A DNA stretch of 64,000 nt from SNAP01 sp049671745 (GCA_049671745.1 JBATVL010000018.1:1-64000), one strand, 5' to 3'. Counted from the stretch's first letter, positions 53,821 through 63,491 are shown. Program-made: numbers and translations. Notes: generated from the letters alone by a model not told the origin.

Positions 53821-55683
53821 ATGAAAAGATTTCTCCTTATAGCACTTATATCATTTTTTGTACAAACAAGTTTTGCACAGAAATTATATACTTCTAGAAA
53901 CTACGAAAAAGCAATTGTAAATAAAACAAGAAGTATAGATGGGCAAGCCGGAGAAAGATACTGGCAGAATACAAGTACGTATAATATCAAAGTTAAAATA
54001 GATCCTGTAAGTGGTAGGTTGAAAGCTTATCAAACTATCACTTATACTAATAATTCTCCCTACAGACTCTCTTATGTTTGTTTTAATGTATTCCAGAATC
54101 TCTACAAAAAAGGCTCAACACGAATAGTTCCCATTGCAAGCTCTGACGTGCATCACGGGGTGGAGATTGCTAAAATAAAAGTGAATAATAAACTTCTAAA
54201 ATTGGCTAATATTCGAAATGAGTCTACCTTGATGTATCTTAAACTAGATAAAGATATTCAACCAGGAGCAACTACTATATTTAGTATGTATTGGACTATG
54301 AATATTCCCAAAAAGAGCTTTATTAAGATGTGTAAATACAATAGCAAATCTCTTTTTATTGCAAACTGGTTCCCCAAATTAGCTGTTTATGATGATATAG
54401 AGGGTTGGAACGAATATACATATAATGGGTTGTCTGAATTCTATAATGACTATTCTAACTATAATGTAGAAATAGAAGTTCCAGAGAATTATATAGTACA
54501 AGCCACTGGAGAGCTTAAGAATGCCAAGAGTGTTTTACATCCTCAGATTAATAAACGCTTAAACAAGGCTAAAAAAGTAAACTACAACGTAATAATAACA
54601 TCAGCTCTTGATAGAAGAATAACAAACAAAGGCAATCAGATATGGAAGTTTAAAGCCAATGAAGTTGCTGATTTTGCTTTTGCAATAAGTAAAAATCGTA
54701 TATGGCAAGCTAGCTCTGTTAAAATTAAAGATTCAGATAAAAGAATTCTTGTTGATGCTGTTTATGACAAAAAAGATAAACATTTTGAGCAAGTAATTAA
54801 TATTGCAAAAGAAACTATTATATATATGGCCGATGAGATGCCAGGCCTGTCATACCCTTACTCGCATATTACATTGTTCAGTGGACACGGGAAAGCTGAA
54901 TATCCTATGATAATAAATAATGCATCTGATAAAAAAAATAATAGAACAGTTTATTTAACTACTCATGAAATAATGCACTCCATCTTCCCAATATGGGTGG
55001 GTATGTCTGAGACTAAATATGCATGGTTTGACGAGGGTTTTACTCTTGTTTTTGCAGAGGATCTACAAGAAAGGTTGAATATAAATGCTAATCCCTCAAG
55101 CTATTGGCAATCTATGTATGAAAAAAAATATGCTAGTAACGAAAGAGAAGCTGTGCTTATGACTCCTTCACATTATCTTGACCCTAAGGTATATGATGAA
55201 CTTTCTAATGGTAAAGCAGGTATGGCTCTTAGACTGTTTAAAGATTATCTTGGGAAAGAGGAATTCCGATCTCTTATGCGATCTTTTATTCATTTATGGG
55301 AAAATAGTCATCCCAGTCCTTACGATTTCTTTGCCTACACTAATGATTTCTTTAATACTAATATGGACTGGTTTTGGAAAAAATGGTTCTTTGAGTATGC
55401 CAAAGCAGATCTGTCTATAACAGAAATGTTTTATAATGGATATTCTTATACAATAACAGTAGAAAATGTGGGTGGCTTGCCTCTTCCTGTTGAACTTTTT
55501 GTTGAATATACCGATGGTACAACAGAGAATATCTTAAATAAGATGGATATATGGAAAACGGGGAATAAAACTTTAAGTATAAATCATATAACTGAGAAGA
55601 AAATAAAAAGAATAATTCTTGGTAATGCGTTTGTTCCTGATATAAATAAAGATAATAATTACTTTTCTATAACAGAAGACTAG
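53821..55683 (+). CDS. Secreted M1-family metallopeptidase, copy 1
   Basis: The 620-residue protein has signal peptide MKRFLLIALISFFVQTSFAQ. The zinc site HEIMH (His382, Glu383, His386) is followed 18 residues later by Glu405 in YAWFDEGF, so the HEXXH-x18-E pattern is intact. The usual GAMEN exopeptidase motif is replaced by GHGKAEYPM, which keeps the glutamate. It acts outside the cytoplasm on peptides. It is 66 bp before the stop-to-leader of a close paralogue with the same residue numbering. Confidence 0.88.
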   Translation: MKRFLLIALISFFVQTSFAQKLYTSRNYEKAIVNKTRSIDGQAGERYWQNTSTYNIKVKIDPVSGRLKAYQTITYTNNSPYRLSYVCFNVFQNLYKKGSTRIVPIASSDVHHGVEIAKIKVNNKLLKLANIRNESTLMYLKLDKDIQPGATTIFSMYWTMNIPKKSFIKMCKYNSKSLFIANWFPKLAVYDDIEGWNEYTYNGLSEFYNDYSNYNVEIEVPENYIVQATGELKNAKSVLHPQINKRLNKAKKVNYNVIITSALDRRITNKGNQIWKFKANEVADFAFAISKNRIWQASSVKIKDSDKRILVDAVYDKKDKHFEQVINIAKETIIYMADEMPGLSYPYSHITLFSGHGKAEYPMIINNASDKKNNRTVYLTTHEIMHSIFPIWVGMSETKYAWFDEGFTLVFAEDLQERLNINANPSSYWQSMYEKKYASNEREAVLMTPSHYLDPKVYDELSNGKAGMALRLFKDYLGKEEFRSLMRSFIHLWENSHPSPYDFFAYTNDFFNTNMDWFWKKWFFEYAKADLSITEMFYNGYSYTITVENVGGLPLPVELFVEYTDGTTENILNKMDIWKTGNKTLSINHITEKKIKRIILGNAFVPDINKDNNYFSITED

Positions 55684-55800
55684 AGCTCAATTACTTTAAA
55701 ATGAGAGGCTTGAATGTTAAAGTATTATTAATATTGTTTACATCATATAATGTTTGAACTTTTATTTACTATTTTTAAGAACAAACTAAACTGTATAAAC

Positions 55801-57654
55801 ATGAGAAAAATCTTACTTTTTGCATTAACATTAATTCTTGCACAGTCGCTTGTTGCCCAAAATCTGTACTCGTCTAGAGAATACAGCAAAGCAATAGAGA
55901 AGAAAACTAGGAATAATATTGGTAAACCTGGAGAGAATTATTGGCAAAACAAAAGTACTTATAAGATTAATGTAAAGATTGATCCTACACTGGCTAAGAT
56001 TGATGCTTTTCAGACTATCACTTATATTAATAACTCTCCTGATACTCTTAAATTTGTATGTTTAAATGTCTTGCAAAACCTTTATAAAAAAGGTGCTAAA
56101 AGAAGTATTAATGTAGAAGCTAGCGATTTGCATGATGGAGTACAGATTGATAATATAATGATAAATAATAAACTTATAAAACCTAAATTTATTAGAATAG
56201 AAGGTACTCTTTTATATATAATGCTTAGAAATAATATAATGCCCGGAACAACTACTACTTTTAAGATGGATTGGAAAATGAATATTCCTGAGAAAAGTTT
56301 TGTTAGAATGGCTAAATATAGTGACAAGGCTCTTTTTGTTGGAAAATGGTTTCCTAAACTTGCTGTTTATGACGATATAGAAGGTTGGAATAAGTATCAA
56401 CATAATGGTATGGCAGAATTCTATAATGATTATTCAGATTATGATGTATCTATAGAGGTGCCGGCTAACTATATAGTTCAGGCTACTGGAGAACTTCAAA
56501 ATGCAGAGAAGATTCTTCATCCTCAAATTCTTATACGTCTTAATGAGGCTAAAACATCTGATAAGAACGTAACCATTGTTTCTTCTAGAGATAGAATAGT
56601 TACAAAGAATGGCAAACAAAGATGGAGGTTTACAGCCTCTAACGTGCCTGATTTTGCATTCGGTATTGCTAAAGGATATATCTGGGAAGCTAGTTCTATA
56701 AAACTTCTATATAAGAAAAAAAGAGTATTTGTGGATGCTATGTATCCTAAGAAAGCTAAGGATTATAAAGAGGTTATTGATATCGCAAAAGCTACTCTTT
56801 CGTATATGTCTAATAAGATGCCTAGAATAACATATCCATATTCGCATATTAGCATCTACAATGGACATGGAGGTATGGAGTATCCTATGATAGTTAATAA
56901 TGGAAATTCGGAAGATAGAGCAAAATCTGTCTACATGAATTCTCATGAAATAATGCATACTATTTTTCCTGTTATGGTGGGTATGTCCGAAACCAAATAT
57001 GCTTGGTTCGATGAAGGATTTACTGTTGTTATGCCTGAAGAATTGCAAGATAAGATGGAACCCAATGCAAATCCTGCTATTAAAACGGTAGAGATATTAG
57101 AGAAACGCTATTCTAATAGCGAGCGTGAGCCTGTGATGATGACTCCTTCACATTATTTACATTCAAACGAGTATTTCTCTATGAATTATTGCAAATCAGA
57201 GATTGCTATTCGTTTGTTTAAGGATTATTTGGGCAAGAAAGCATTCGCCTCTCTTATGAATTCATTTGTGAATACTTGGAAGAGCAAACACCCTACTCCA
57301 TATGATTTCTTTGCCTTTACAAATAATTACATGAGAACTAATTTAAATTGGTTTTGGCAAAAATGGTTCTTCGAATATGCTAAACCTGATTTAGGTATTA
57401 GATCTGTAACTAGAGAAGCTAATTCTTACTCTATCGTTATTGAAAACATAGGCGGTTTACCTCTTCCTCTTGATATAAAAATAGAGTATGCCGATGGTAC
57501 TACAAAGAATATCAAGCATAAGTTAAGTGTATGGAAAACTGGGGAGAAAGCCTTAAGTATAAACCATTTCAGCGATAAACAGATTAAAAAAATATCACTA
57601 GAAAGTAAACTAATTCCTGATATTAATAGAAAGAATAATTCTTTTATTCTTTAG
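55801..57654 (+). CDS. Secreted M1-family metallopeptidase, copy 2
   Basis: 617 residues from the ATG at 55801, where the signal peptide starts (MRKILLFALTLILAQSLVAQ); an earlier frame start adds 17 unlikely residues. HEIMH (382-386) and Glu405 are intact, and the exopeptidase motif reads GHGGMEYPM. It is colinear with copy 1 over its full length, so the pair arose by tandem duplication. It ends at a strong terminator. Confidence 0.88.
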   Translation: MRKILLFALTLILAQSLVAQNLYSSREYSKAIEKKTRNNIGKPGENYWQNKSTYKINVKIDPTLAKIDAFQTITYINNSPDTLKFVCLNVLQNLYKKGAKRSINVEASDLHDGVQIDNIMINNKLIKPKFIRIEGTLLYIMLRNNIMPGTTTTFKMDWKMNIPEKSFVRMAKYSDKALFVGKWFPKLAVYDDIEGWNKYQHNGMAEFYNDYSDYDVSIEVPANYIVQATGELQNAEKILHPQILIRLNEAKTSDKNVTIVSSRDRIVTKNGKQRWRFTASNVPDFAFGIAKGYIWEASSIKLLYKKKRVFVDAMYPKKAKDYKEVIDIAKATLSYMSNKMPRITYPYSHISIYNGHGGMEYPMIVNNGNSEDRAKSVYMNSHEIMHTIFPVMVGMSETKYAWFDEGFTVVMPEELQDKMEPNANPAIKTVEILEKRYSNSEREPVMMTPSHYLHSNEYFSMNYCKSEIAIRLFKDYLGKKAFASLMNSFVNTWKSKHPTPYDFFAFTNNYMRTNLNWFWQKWFFEYAKPDLGIRSVTREANSYSIVIENIGGLPLPLDIKIEYADGTTKNIKHKLSVWKTGEKALSINHFSDKQIKKISLESKLIPDINRKNNSFIL

Positions 57655-57680
57655 ATATATTACCTCTTAGTGTAAACAAA

Positions 57681-57732
57681 AAAGCCGTACTTTATAATAT
57701 TCTAATTAAAGAAAATTATTAAGTACGGCTTT
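57681..57732. terminator. Bidirectional terminator
   Basis: AAAGCCGTACTT (57681-57692) pairs perfectly with AAGTACGGCTTT (57721-57732) across a 28-nt loop, between the convergent peptidase and cyclophilin genes. Confidence 0.8.
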
Positions 57733-57759
57733 ATATTTCTAGCTAATAGAAGTAAACTA

Positions 57760-58197
57760 CTATTGCTCGACGATTACGATTTTCTCGATCTTGTCTCCTT
57801 GACGGATAGCATCAATCACTTCAACACCATCATAAACTCTACCGAAACAAGTATGTTGACGGTCTAAATGAGATGTGTTTTTACGTGAATGACAAACGAA
57901 GAATTGAGAACCACCAGTGTTTCTTCCAGCGTGAGCCATAGAAAGAACACCTCTATCGTGGAATTGATTTTCTCCTGTTAATTCACAGTCGATTTTGTAA
58001 CCAGGACCACCTGCACCATTACCGTCAGGACATCCACCTTGGATTACGAAATCTGGAATTACTCTGTGGAAGTTTAATCCGTCATAAAAACCTTCTTTTG
58101 AAAGTTTAACGAAGTTTTCAACTGTTTTAGGAGCATCTTTTTCGTAGAATTCTACAAACATGATACCCTTTGCTGTATGGATTTCTGCTTTATACAT
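57760..58197 (-). CDS. Peptidyl-prolyl cis-trans isomerase (cyclophilin)
   Basis: The 145-residue single-domain cytoplasmic cyclophilin has the active-site segments FHRVIPDFVIQGG, VLSMAHAGRNTGGSQFFV and LDRQHTCFGRV (the tryptophan of eukaryotic cyclophilin is His, as is usual in bacteria). It assists protein folding at proline bonds. It has no signal peptide and a very good own promoter. Confidence 0.95.
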   Translation of the reverse strand: MYKAEIHTAKGIMFVEFYEKDAPKTVENFVKLSKEGFYDGLNFHRVIPDFVIQGGCPDGNGAGGPGYKIDCELTGENQFHDRGVLSMAHAGRNTGGSQFFVCHSRKNTSHLDRQHTCFGRVYDGVEVIDAIRQGDKIEKIVIVEQ

Positions 58198-58225
58198 AAT
58201 TGTCTATTTTATATTTATTTGAATG

Positions 58226-58257
58226 CAAAAATATAGATTAATATCCATCTAGGCAAA
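58226..58257 (-). promoter_or_regulatory. Promoter of the cyclophilin gene
   Basis: On the minus strand TTTG (58257-58254), 20 bp, TATTTTTG (58233-58226): a full match to the Bacteroidota promoter. The leader is about 22 nt. Confidence 0.65.
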
Positions 58258-58354
58258 TGCTAGAAAAATTACTACAATAAGAAAGAATAATATGATTAAA
58301 ATAACAAACTAATTAAAAATATCTATAAGCTAATACAAGTATATTTTTCAAAAT

Positions 58355-59254
58355 ATGTATCTTTACTATATAATGTGTATAAGAGTAAATATAGAAGGTG
58401 AATTCAAAAGTAATTTTGATGGCTATTGTAAACTAATAGAGCTATTTATACAAATAAAGCTAAAAAATAATAGCAAGCTTATTCTTGATTTTAAACATTG
58501 TTCTTTTTTTGAAGCTAATCTTTCTTCAATATTAGGAGCTATAATAAATTCTTACACATCGAATAGCTATACAATAAAACTAGAAGGACTACCGTCTGCA
58601 ATTGAAAATATATTACTTAGAAACAAATTTCTACAAACATTCGATAATCGTTCTATTATTGATGCAAAAGGAACAACATTAGCCTATAAACAGATAAAAC
58701 CTGAGGACGAAGAATTATTTCAACAATATGTTGACAATGAACTATTAACAAAAAAAGAGTTTCCTCAATTAAGTAAAAAAGCTCAAAAAAAAATTTGTGA
58801 AAGCATCTTTGAATTATTCGAGAATGCACGAACTCATGGTAAATGTAAATATGTATATATATGTGGTCAATATTATCCAAAGCAAACACCAGCAAGAATA
58901 GATTTAACAATAGTTGATTTAGGTTATTCGATAAAAAAAAGTGTTAATAAGTACTTGAAGACTACATTCTCTGGCATAGAAGCTATAGAATGGGCAATTT
59001 AAAATGGTAATACAACAAAAACAGGCACTCTTCCTGGTGGCTTAGGGTTAAATATCATTATAGATTTCATAAACAAAAATGAAGGTAAATTACAAATAAT
59101 ATCTGCTGATGGATATTGGGAAAACTATAAGGGAAGAACTAAAACTAGGTGCTTTTTAAATTCTTTTCCAGGTACTATTGCTAATATTAGATTTAACCTT
59201 GATGACAATAAATCGTATATATCACAAGAGGAAGCAAAGAAGATAATATTTTAA
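58355..59254 (+). pseudogene. STAS/HATPase protein interrupted by one in-frame TAA
   Basis: Two parts lie in the same frame around TAA at 59000-59002. The first 215 codons hold a STAS-like domain (VNIEGEFKSNFDGYCKL ... LILDFKHCSFFEANLSS) and the start of a HATPase domain: N-box KICESIFELFENARTHG and DLTIVDLGYSI. After the stop the frame continues for 83 codons with the rest of the ATP site (GTLPGGLGLNIIIDFIN) and ends naturally at 59254. One base change (for example TAA for CAA) explains this. It is a fresh nonsense mutation, a base-call error or programmed readthrough. The intact form would be a 299-residue protein leading the cluster. Confidence 0.75.
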
Positions 59255-59264
59255 TATACAAAGA

Positions 59265-59621
59265 ATGAAAAACAACGATAATAAAATAATTGTAAAAGAT
59301 ATTATAGGAAGCAATAAAGCCGTATCATCTGAAAAAGGAGATATGGTATTTAAAATTATAGATACATTCCTTTCACAAAGGGAAGATATAATATTAGATT
59401 TCGAAGACATCGAATTAATGACTACTGCCTTCTTAAATGCAGCCATTGGACAATTATATAGTAAATATACAGGCGAACAACTTAATGATCATTTACGACC
59501 GATTAACCTCCAATCAGACGATAAAGAAATGTTTATAATGGTACTGGAGAGAGCTAAACAATTCTTTGCAGATAAAAAAGGTTTTGAAGATTCAGCAAAT
59601 AATTCATTCTATGGCAAATAA
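59265..59621 (+). CDS. DUF4325 STAS-like protein
   Basis: The 118-residue protein has the DUF4325 pattern: DIILDFEDIELMTTAFLNAA, where the segment ends in a small loop before the helix GQLYSKYTGEQLNDHL, as in STAS anti-sigma antagonists. It lies 10 bp after the broken STAS/HATPase gene and overlaps the PIN gene by 11 bp. STAS-like proteins usually bind an ATPase of the HATPase class, which fits the upstream gene. A second, decayed copy of this gene is found at 60226-60315. Confidence 0.8.
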   Translation: MKNNDNKIIVKDIIGSNKAVSSEKGDMVFKIIDTFLSQREDIILDFEDIELMTTAFLNAAIGQLYSKYTGEQLNDHLRPINLQSDDKEMFIMVLERAKQFFADKKGFEDSANNSFYGK

Positions 59622-60147
59622 TTTCATTAAAATAAAAGATTATTACCCTACACAACAAGAGTCTTTCTTTTTCGATAATAATATATGGATGTTTCTTTTT
59701 AGTCCTATTGCTCAATACCAAAAAGAAAAACAAAAAACATATTCTAGATTTTTTGAGAAAGCACTTGAATCAGGAAGTACTATCTTTACATCATCTCTAA
59801 TCTTATCTGAGTTTGTAAATAGAAATTTACGCATGGCCTTTGATAGATGGAAAGAAATGACATCAAATTACTCTGCTCAATATAAAAAAGACTATATTGG
59901 GTGCAATGACTATAAAGATAATATCTCTTTGATAAAGAAAAGCGTAAATAAAATACTTGCTAGCTCCGAGAAAATATCAGACAACTTCAGAAATATTGAT
60001 ATAGATAAAATCCAAAGTCTACTAGAAATAATAGATTACAACGATAGCTATATACTAGAACTCGCTTCAAGCCAAAGATTCACTATAGTAACAGACGACA
60101 GAGACTTTCTTAAAATAGAGACTAATGTCCATATTATTGGAATTTAG
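59611..60147 (+). CDS. PIN-domain-like ribonuclease
   Basis: 178 residues from the ATG at 59611, which overlaps the end of the DUF4325 gene; an earlier start would add 15 unlikely residues. Acidic residues of the PIN active site appear in order: SFFFDNNIWMFLF (Asp22), SLILSEFVNRNL (Glu), IIDYNDSYILELA (Asp) and IVTDDRDFLK (Asp). PIN proteins are metal-dependent RNases and often toxins. Its translational coupling to a STAS-like protein, rather than to a classic antitoxin, is unusual. Confidence 0.8.
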   Translation: MANNFIKIKDYYPTQQESFFFDNNIWMFLFSPIAQYQKEKQKTYSRFFEKALESGSTIFTSSLILSEFVNRNLRMAFDRWKEMTSNYSAQYKKDYIGCNDYKDNISLIKKSVNKILASSEKISDNFRNIDIDKIQSLLEIIDYNDSYILELASSQRFTIVTDDRDFLKIETNVHIIGI

Positions 60148-60225
60148 CACCTAATCTTGTATTTAAAGAGAGTAAACTAACTACTGCTCTTTTAGAACCT
60201 AATAAATAACTTTTTTGTCATAACT

Positions 60226-60315
60226 ATGGCCTTTTCAAATGCAACCATTAAACAATTATATAGTAAATACATAGATGAAGACCTTAATGATAATTTTATT
60301 AATAAGAAATCATGA
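60226..60315 (+). pseudogene. 29-codon remnant of a second DUF4325 gene
   Basis: The small frame MAFSNATIKQLYSKYIDEDL aligns with TAFLNAAIGQLYSKYTGEQL of the DUF4325 gene 0.8 kb upstream, and the DNA matches too (AATTATATAGTAAATA in both). The rest of the domain is missing. Its TGA overlaps the SIR2 ATG (ATGA). The SIR2 gene therefore once followed an intact DUF4325 gene, or the fragment now serves as a coupling leader. Confidence 0.65.
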
Positions 60316-61559
60316 CAGAAAAGAAAAAGACAAACTATAATCCGTTAAAGAAAAATAAGAATCATAATATAGATATATCAAAAATTGATAATCACTTATT
60401 AGATAAAATAAAGAAAATCAATATATCTATACCTGGAATAGATAAAGGTATCACAAACAATATGAAGAATCTTAATATAGATACTTGGGCTGATTTCCTT
60501 TTAACTGAAGAAATAAAAATATCAAAAAAATCATTACAAGATACTCTTAGCATCTCGAAAACAGGGAAGCATGTGATTATTAAAAAGCTAGGTCAAGCAT
60601 ATACAGAAGATAAATTAGTCTTTGTATTAGGTGCAGGTGTTTCTATTGATTTTGCAGTTCCTTCATGGAATGATCTTTTACAGAAATTAATGGTACTTAC
60701 CATTGATAATAAAGATTCTGAAAATATGTCGTTGATGTTTAGCAAACTCTTTTCTCCAAATCCATTAATATCTGGCAGATATCTACAAAATAATCTTAAT
60801 GAAAGTCAAAAATCCTTTGAACAATCAGTAAGAGAAGCCTTGTATACTAATGTGGATAAGAGTATTGAATCTAAACTATTTGATGAGATTGTGCATTATT
60901 GTGCGGCACCAGGGAAAAGCCCAAATCTAGATTCTATTATTACATATAATTTTGATGATATCTTAGAGGAACGAATAAGCAAGATTAAGATAAACGTACC
61001 TTATAGATCAATATTTGGAGTAGGAATGCATTTTAATAATGGAGAACTGCCTATTTATCATGTTCATGGATATTTGCCTGAAAAAGGGAAACTTGGAAAA
61101 AACAATAACATTACTTTAGGTGAGAATATCTACCATCAACAGTACACAGATATATATAGTTGGAATAATATTGTACAAATTAATAAATTCAGAGATAATA
61201 CATGTTTGTTTATTGGAACTTCTTTAACAGATCCTAATATGCGTAGATTATTAGATATTGCACATAAACAAAAAGGAGATAGTAAGAATTCTCATTATAT
61301 ATTTAGAGAAAGAGAAAATATTGAGACGATAAAAGAGAAGTTCTCTGAACTACTTAAAGAAAATAATAACACTGTAGAAAATCAAGCATTGTCAGAGAAC
61401 AATAAATCAAAAATAGATGAAACTATACTTTTCATGAAAGAAATGTATGAAGGATTTATTGAAAAAGATTTTGAATCATTTGGAGTTAAAACTATTTGGC
61501 TTGATCATTATGATGAGATTCCAGAATACTTAAATAATATAAGAACTAAAATCAACTAA
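60312..61559 (+). CDS. SIR2-domain protein, probable NAD-depleting effector
   Basis: The 415-residue protein has an N-terminal helical part (1-95, with a helix-hairpin-helix-like ISIPGIDKGITNNMKNLNID) and a SIR2 domain: LVFVLGAGVSIDFAVPSW (Gly107-Gly109), ITYNFDDILEERI, IYHVHGYLPEKG and CLFIGTSLTDPNMRRLLDIA. SIR2_2-type proteins are NADases in several phage-defence systems. It closes the STAS/HATPase, DUF4325, PIN series. The catalytic histidine candidate is in HVHGYLP. Confidence 0.85.
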   Translation: MTEKKKTNYNPLKKNKNHNIDISKIDNHLLDKIKKINISIPGIDKGITNNMKNLNIDTWADFLLTEEIKISKKSLQDTLSISKTGKHVIIKKLGQAYTEDKLVFVLGAGVSIDFAVPSWNDLLQKLMVLTIDNKDSENMSLMFSKLFSPNPLISGRYLQNNLNESQKSFEQSVREALYTNVDKSIESKLFDEIVHYCAAPGKSPNLDSIITYNFDDILEERISKIKINVPYRSIFGVGMHFNNGELPIYHVHGYLPEKGKLGKNNNITLGENIYHQQYTDIYSWNNIVQINKFRDNTCLFIGTSLTDPNMRRLLDIAHKQKGDSKNSHYIFRERENIETIKEKFSELLKENNNTVENQALSENNKSKIDETILFMKEMYEGFIEKDFESFGVKTIWLDHYDEIPEYLNNIRTKIN

Positions 61560-61739
61560 AAGGATGAAATAACTCCTATTAAGATGAAAAACAAGAATAT
61601 AAAGATTATAATCTCTACATATAAAAGCATTCAATGTTAAAACAACATAAATATTGTATATTATAAATAATTTCTGTTAATTAGTAAGCTAAACAACTAG
61701 TCTTATAAACAACAGAATAGATATATAATACAATTTTAA

Positions 61740-62903
61740 ATGATAAGAGAATATAGATTTTCTAAAACAGCAAAGATTTTAACTTTCATTATAGCTCCTT
61801 TATTAATTGCGGCGTGTTTTTATGGTGGTTTCATAGCAGAGATAAAAGCCTCTAATACAATTAGAATCATCATAGCAGCAGTGGCTTCTAGTTTTATATT
61901 CTGTGTCATAATGAGTATAATAGAAGTCATTAAAACAAAACTGATAATTGAAGATGATTGTTTTATAAAAACACGTATTTTCTCTACTAGAACATTAGCA
62001 TTTAAAGAAATAGAAGGTTTTAGAGAGGATGATAATCATATTTATATTATTTCTAAAGTCCCAAATAAGAAAAATATAAAAATTACAACATACTTTAATA
62101 ATTCAAATTATCTATCAAATTTTTTACAAAAAAAATTTCCAGATTTAGACAGAAATGATCTAAGAAAAAAAGAAAATAAGTTTTATAGAAATAAAAAAAA
62201 GGAAATAACTAAGAAAAAGGAAAAGATAGAAAAAGCTATTCTACCATTAAATTGGATTGGAATAGCATCTACACTAATGTTCTACTTTATACCTCTTAAT
62301 TATGAATTTCTAACAATCATAAATATATTGATTCCAACTATAGGATTAATTATATTAGTTAAGAACAAAGGATTTGTATCTATAATGCCTTATAACGACT
62401 CACTTTATCCAACACTAAAATATGTACTATATTGGCCAGTTGGCGCATTAATAGTAGGAATAATAATGAATTATGAGATTCTTTCATACAGTAATATATG
62501 GATTCCTACAACATTAATCACTTTTATTATTGTATACATAATAAAACACTATAGAGACGGCGAAAGTTTACAAGAAACAAAAAATGAGAAACGTATTATT
62601 TATATTGTAACTACAGCTTATGTTAGCGTATTTGTATTTATTTCATTACTTCATCTTAACTGCACATTTGACTATAAAGAAGGCGAAGTATTCAAAACAG
62701 ACGTAATTTCTAAAGAGATAAAAGAAGATAGTGATCATGATTTAACATATTTCATTACAGTACATGACTGGACTAACAAAACGGGTATGAACGAATTTAA
62801 AATATCAAAAGAAAGATATAAAAAATTAGACATTAATAATAGAGTTTATATTATAGTAAAAGATGGACTGCTAGGAATACCATGGTATTATCTTGATAAA
62901 TAG
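61740..62903 (+). CDS. Multi-spanning membrane protein of unknown function
   Basis: The 387-residue protein has two N-terminal spans (about 10-60), a cytoplasmic PH-like region (about 65-130, ISKVPNKKNIKITTYFNNSN), then four to five further spans (about 170-305) and a C-terminal beta domain (VIVKDGLLGIPWYYLDK). I do not recognise the family. It stands 180 bp after SIR2; membership in that cluster is uncertain. Confidence 0.65.
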   Translation: MIREYRFSKTAKILTFIIAPLLIAACFYGGFIAEIKASNTIRIIIAAVASSFIFCVIMSIIEVIKTKLIIEDDCFIKTRIFSTRTLAFKEIEGFREDDNHIYIISKVPNKKNIKITTYFNNSNYLSNFLQKKFPDLDRNDLRKKENKFYRNKKKEITKKKEKIEKAILPLNWIGIASTLMFYFIPLNYEFLTIINILIPTIGLIILVKNKGFVSIMPYNDSLYPTLKYVLYWPVGALIVGIIMNYEILSYSNIWIPTTLITFIIVYIIKHYRDGESLQETKNEKRIIYIVTTAYVSVFVFISLLHLNCTFDYKEGEVFKTDVISKEIKEDSDHDLTYFITVHDWTNKTGMNEFKISKERYKKLDINNRVYIIVKDGLLGIPWYYLDK

Positions 62904-62905
62904 TT

Positions 62906-63061
62906 ATGTACTCTTTAAGATGCAAAACTGATTCAAAGACAAATAATCTTGATGTTATAAGTACTATAAATAGAAGAATTCGTAGTGGTGAAGAATTGAA
63001 AGATGTATATAAATTAGCTTGTTTAATGGTGGAAAAGTTTAAAGAACTTAATATTATTTAA
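62906..63061 (+). CDS. Small 51-residue protein, unknown
   Basis: A short open frame begins 3 bp after the upstream stop: MYSLRCKTDSKTNNLDVIST ... IRSGEELKDVYKLACLMVEK, mostly helical and amphipathic. Codon use and the near-adjacent start suggest a real gene, but the length and unknown family leave doubt. Confidence 0.4.
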   Translation: MYSLRCKTDSKTNNLDVISTINRRIRSGEELKDVYKLACLMVEKFKELNII

Positions 63062-63119
63062 CATTTTTAAATGCATATTTCTTAGATATTTGCTTTACTT
63101 TAAGTTCATATTTAGGAAT

Positions 63120-63491
63120 ATGCTTAGAAAATTAATACATATAGTCGTACTAATCTCATTGTTGTTCTCAACGATGGGAATTACTATATCTAAGCATTAC
63201 TGCAATAACAAACTCGTTAGTAAGGTAATAAATTCCGAGACTAAGAAATGTTGTGGTGAAGATTGTAATTCTTGCCATACTGAGAAAGTATCTTTAAAGA
63301 TAAATGATGATTTTCAAGATACAAATCATGATTTCCAGTTTCAAGAGTTAGCTGTAATCGTTAAATTCACTTATCTTTTATTCGATTCTGAGGATTTAGA
63401 AGATGAGCCTAAGGATTATAATACTATTGAATCACCTCCTCCTTTAAAGATACAAAGGACTCTATCTAAATTACAAACATATATTTGTTGA
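63120..63491 (+). CDS. HYC_CC_PP-family protein
   Basis: 123 residues from the ATG at 63120. The N-terminal hydrophobic segment (IHIVVLISLLFSTMG) is followed by ISKHYCNNKLVS, the HYC signature, then KKCCGEDCNSCHTEK (CC and CxxC) and a double-proline segment ESPPPLKIQ. Family members sit beside copper/silver RND efflux genes in Bacteroidota, as here, and are thought to bind metal in the envelope. A TTG ten codons upstream is less likely as the start. Confidence 0.82.
   Translation: MLRKLIHIVVLISLLFSTMGITISKHYCNNKLVSKVINSETKKCCGEDCNSCHTEKVSLKINDDFQDTNHDFQFQELAVIVKFTYLLFDSEDLEDEPKDYNTIESPPPLKIQRTLSKLQTYIC

Noticed and set aside
60148..60225. Terminator between PIN and SIR2
   Set aside because: TAAAGAG/CTCTTTA can pair around a 16-nt loop, but the stem is weak and the T tract is displaced.
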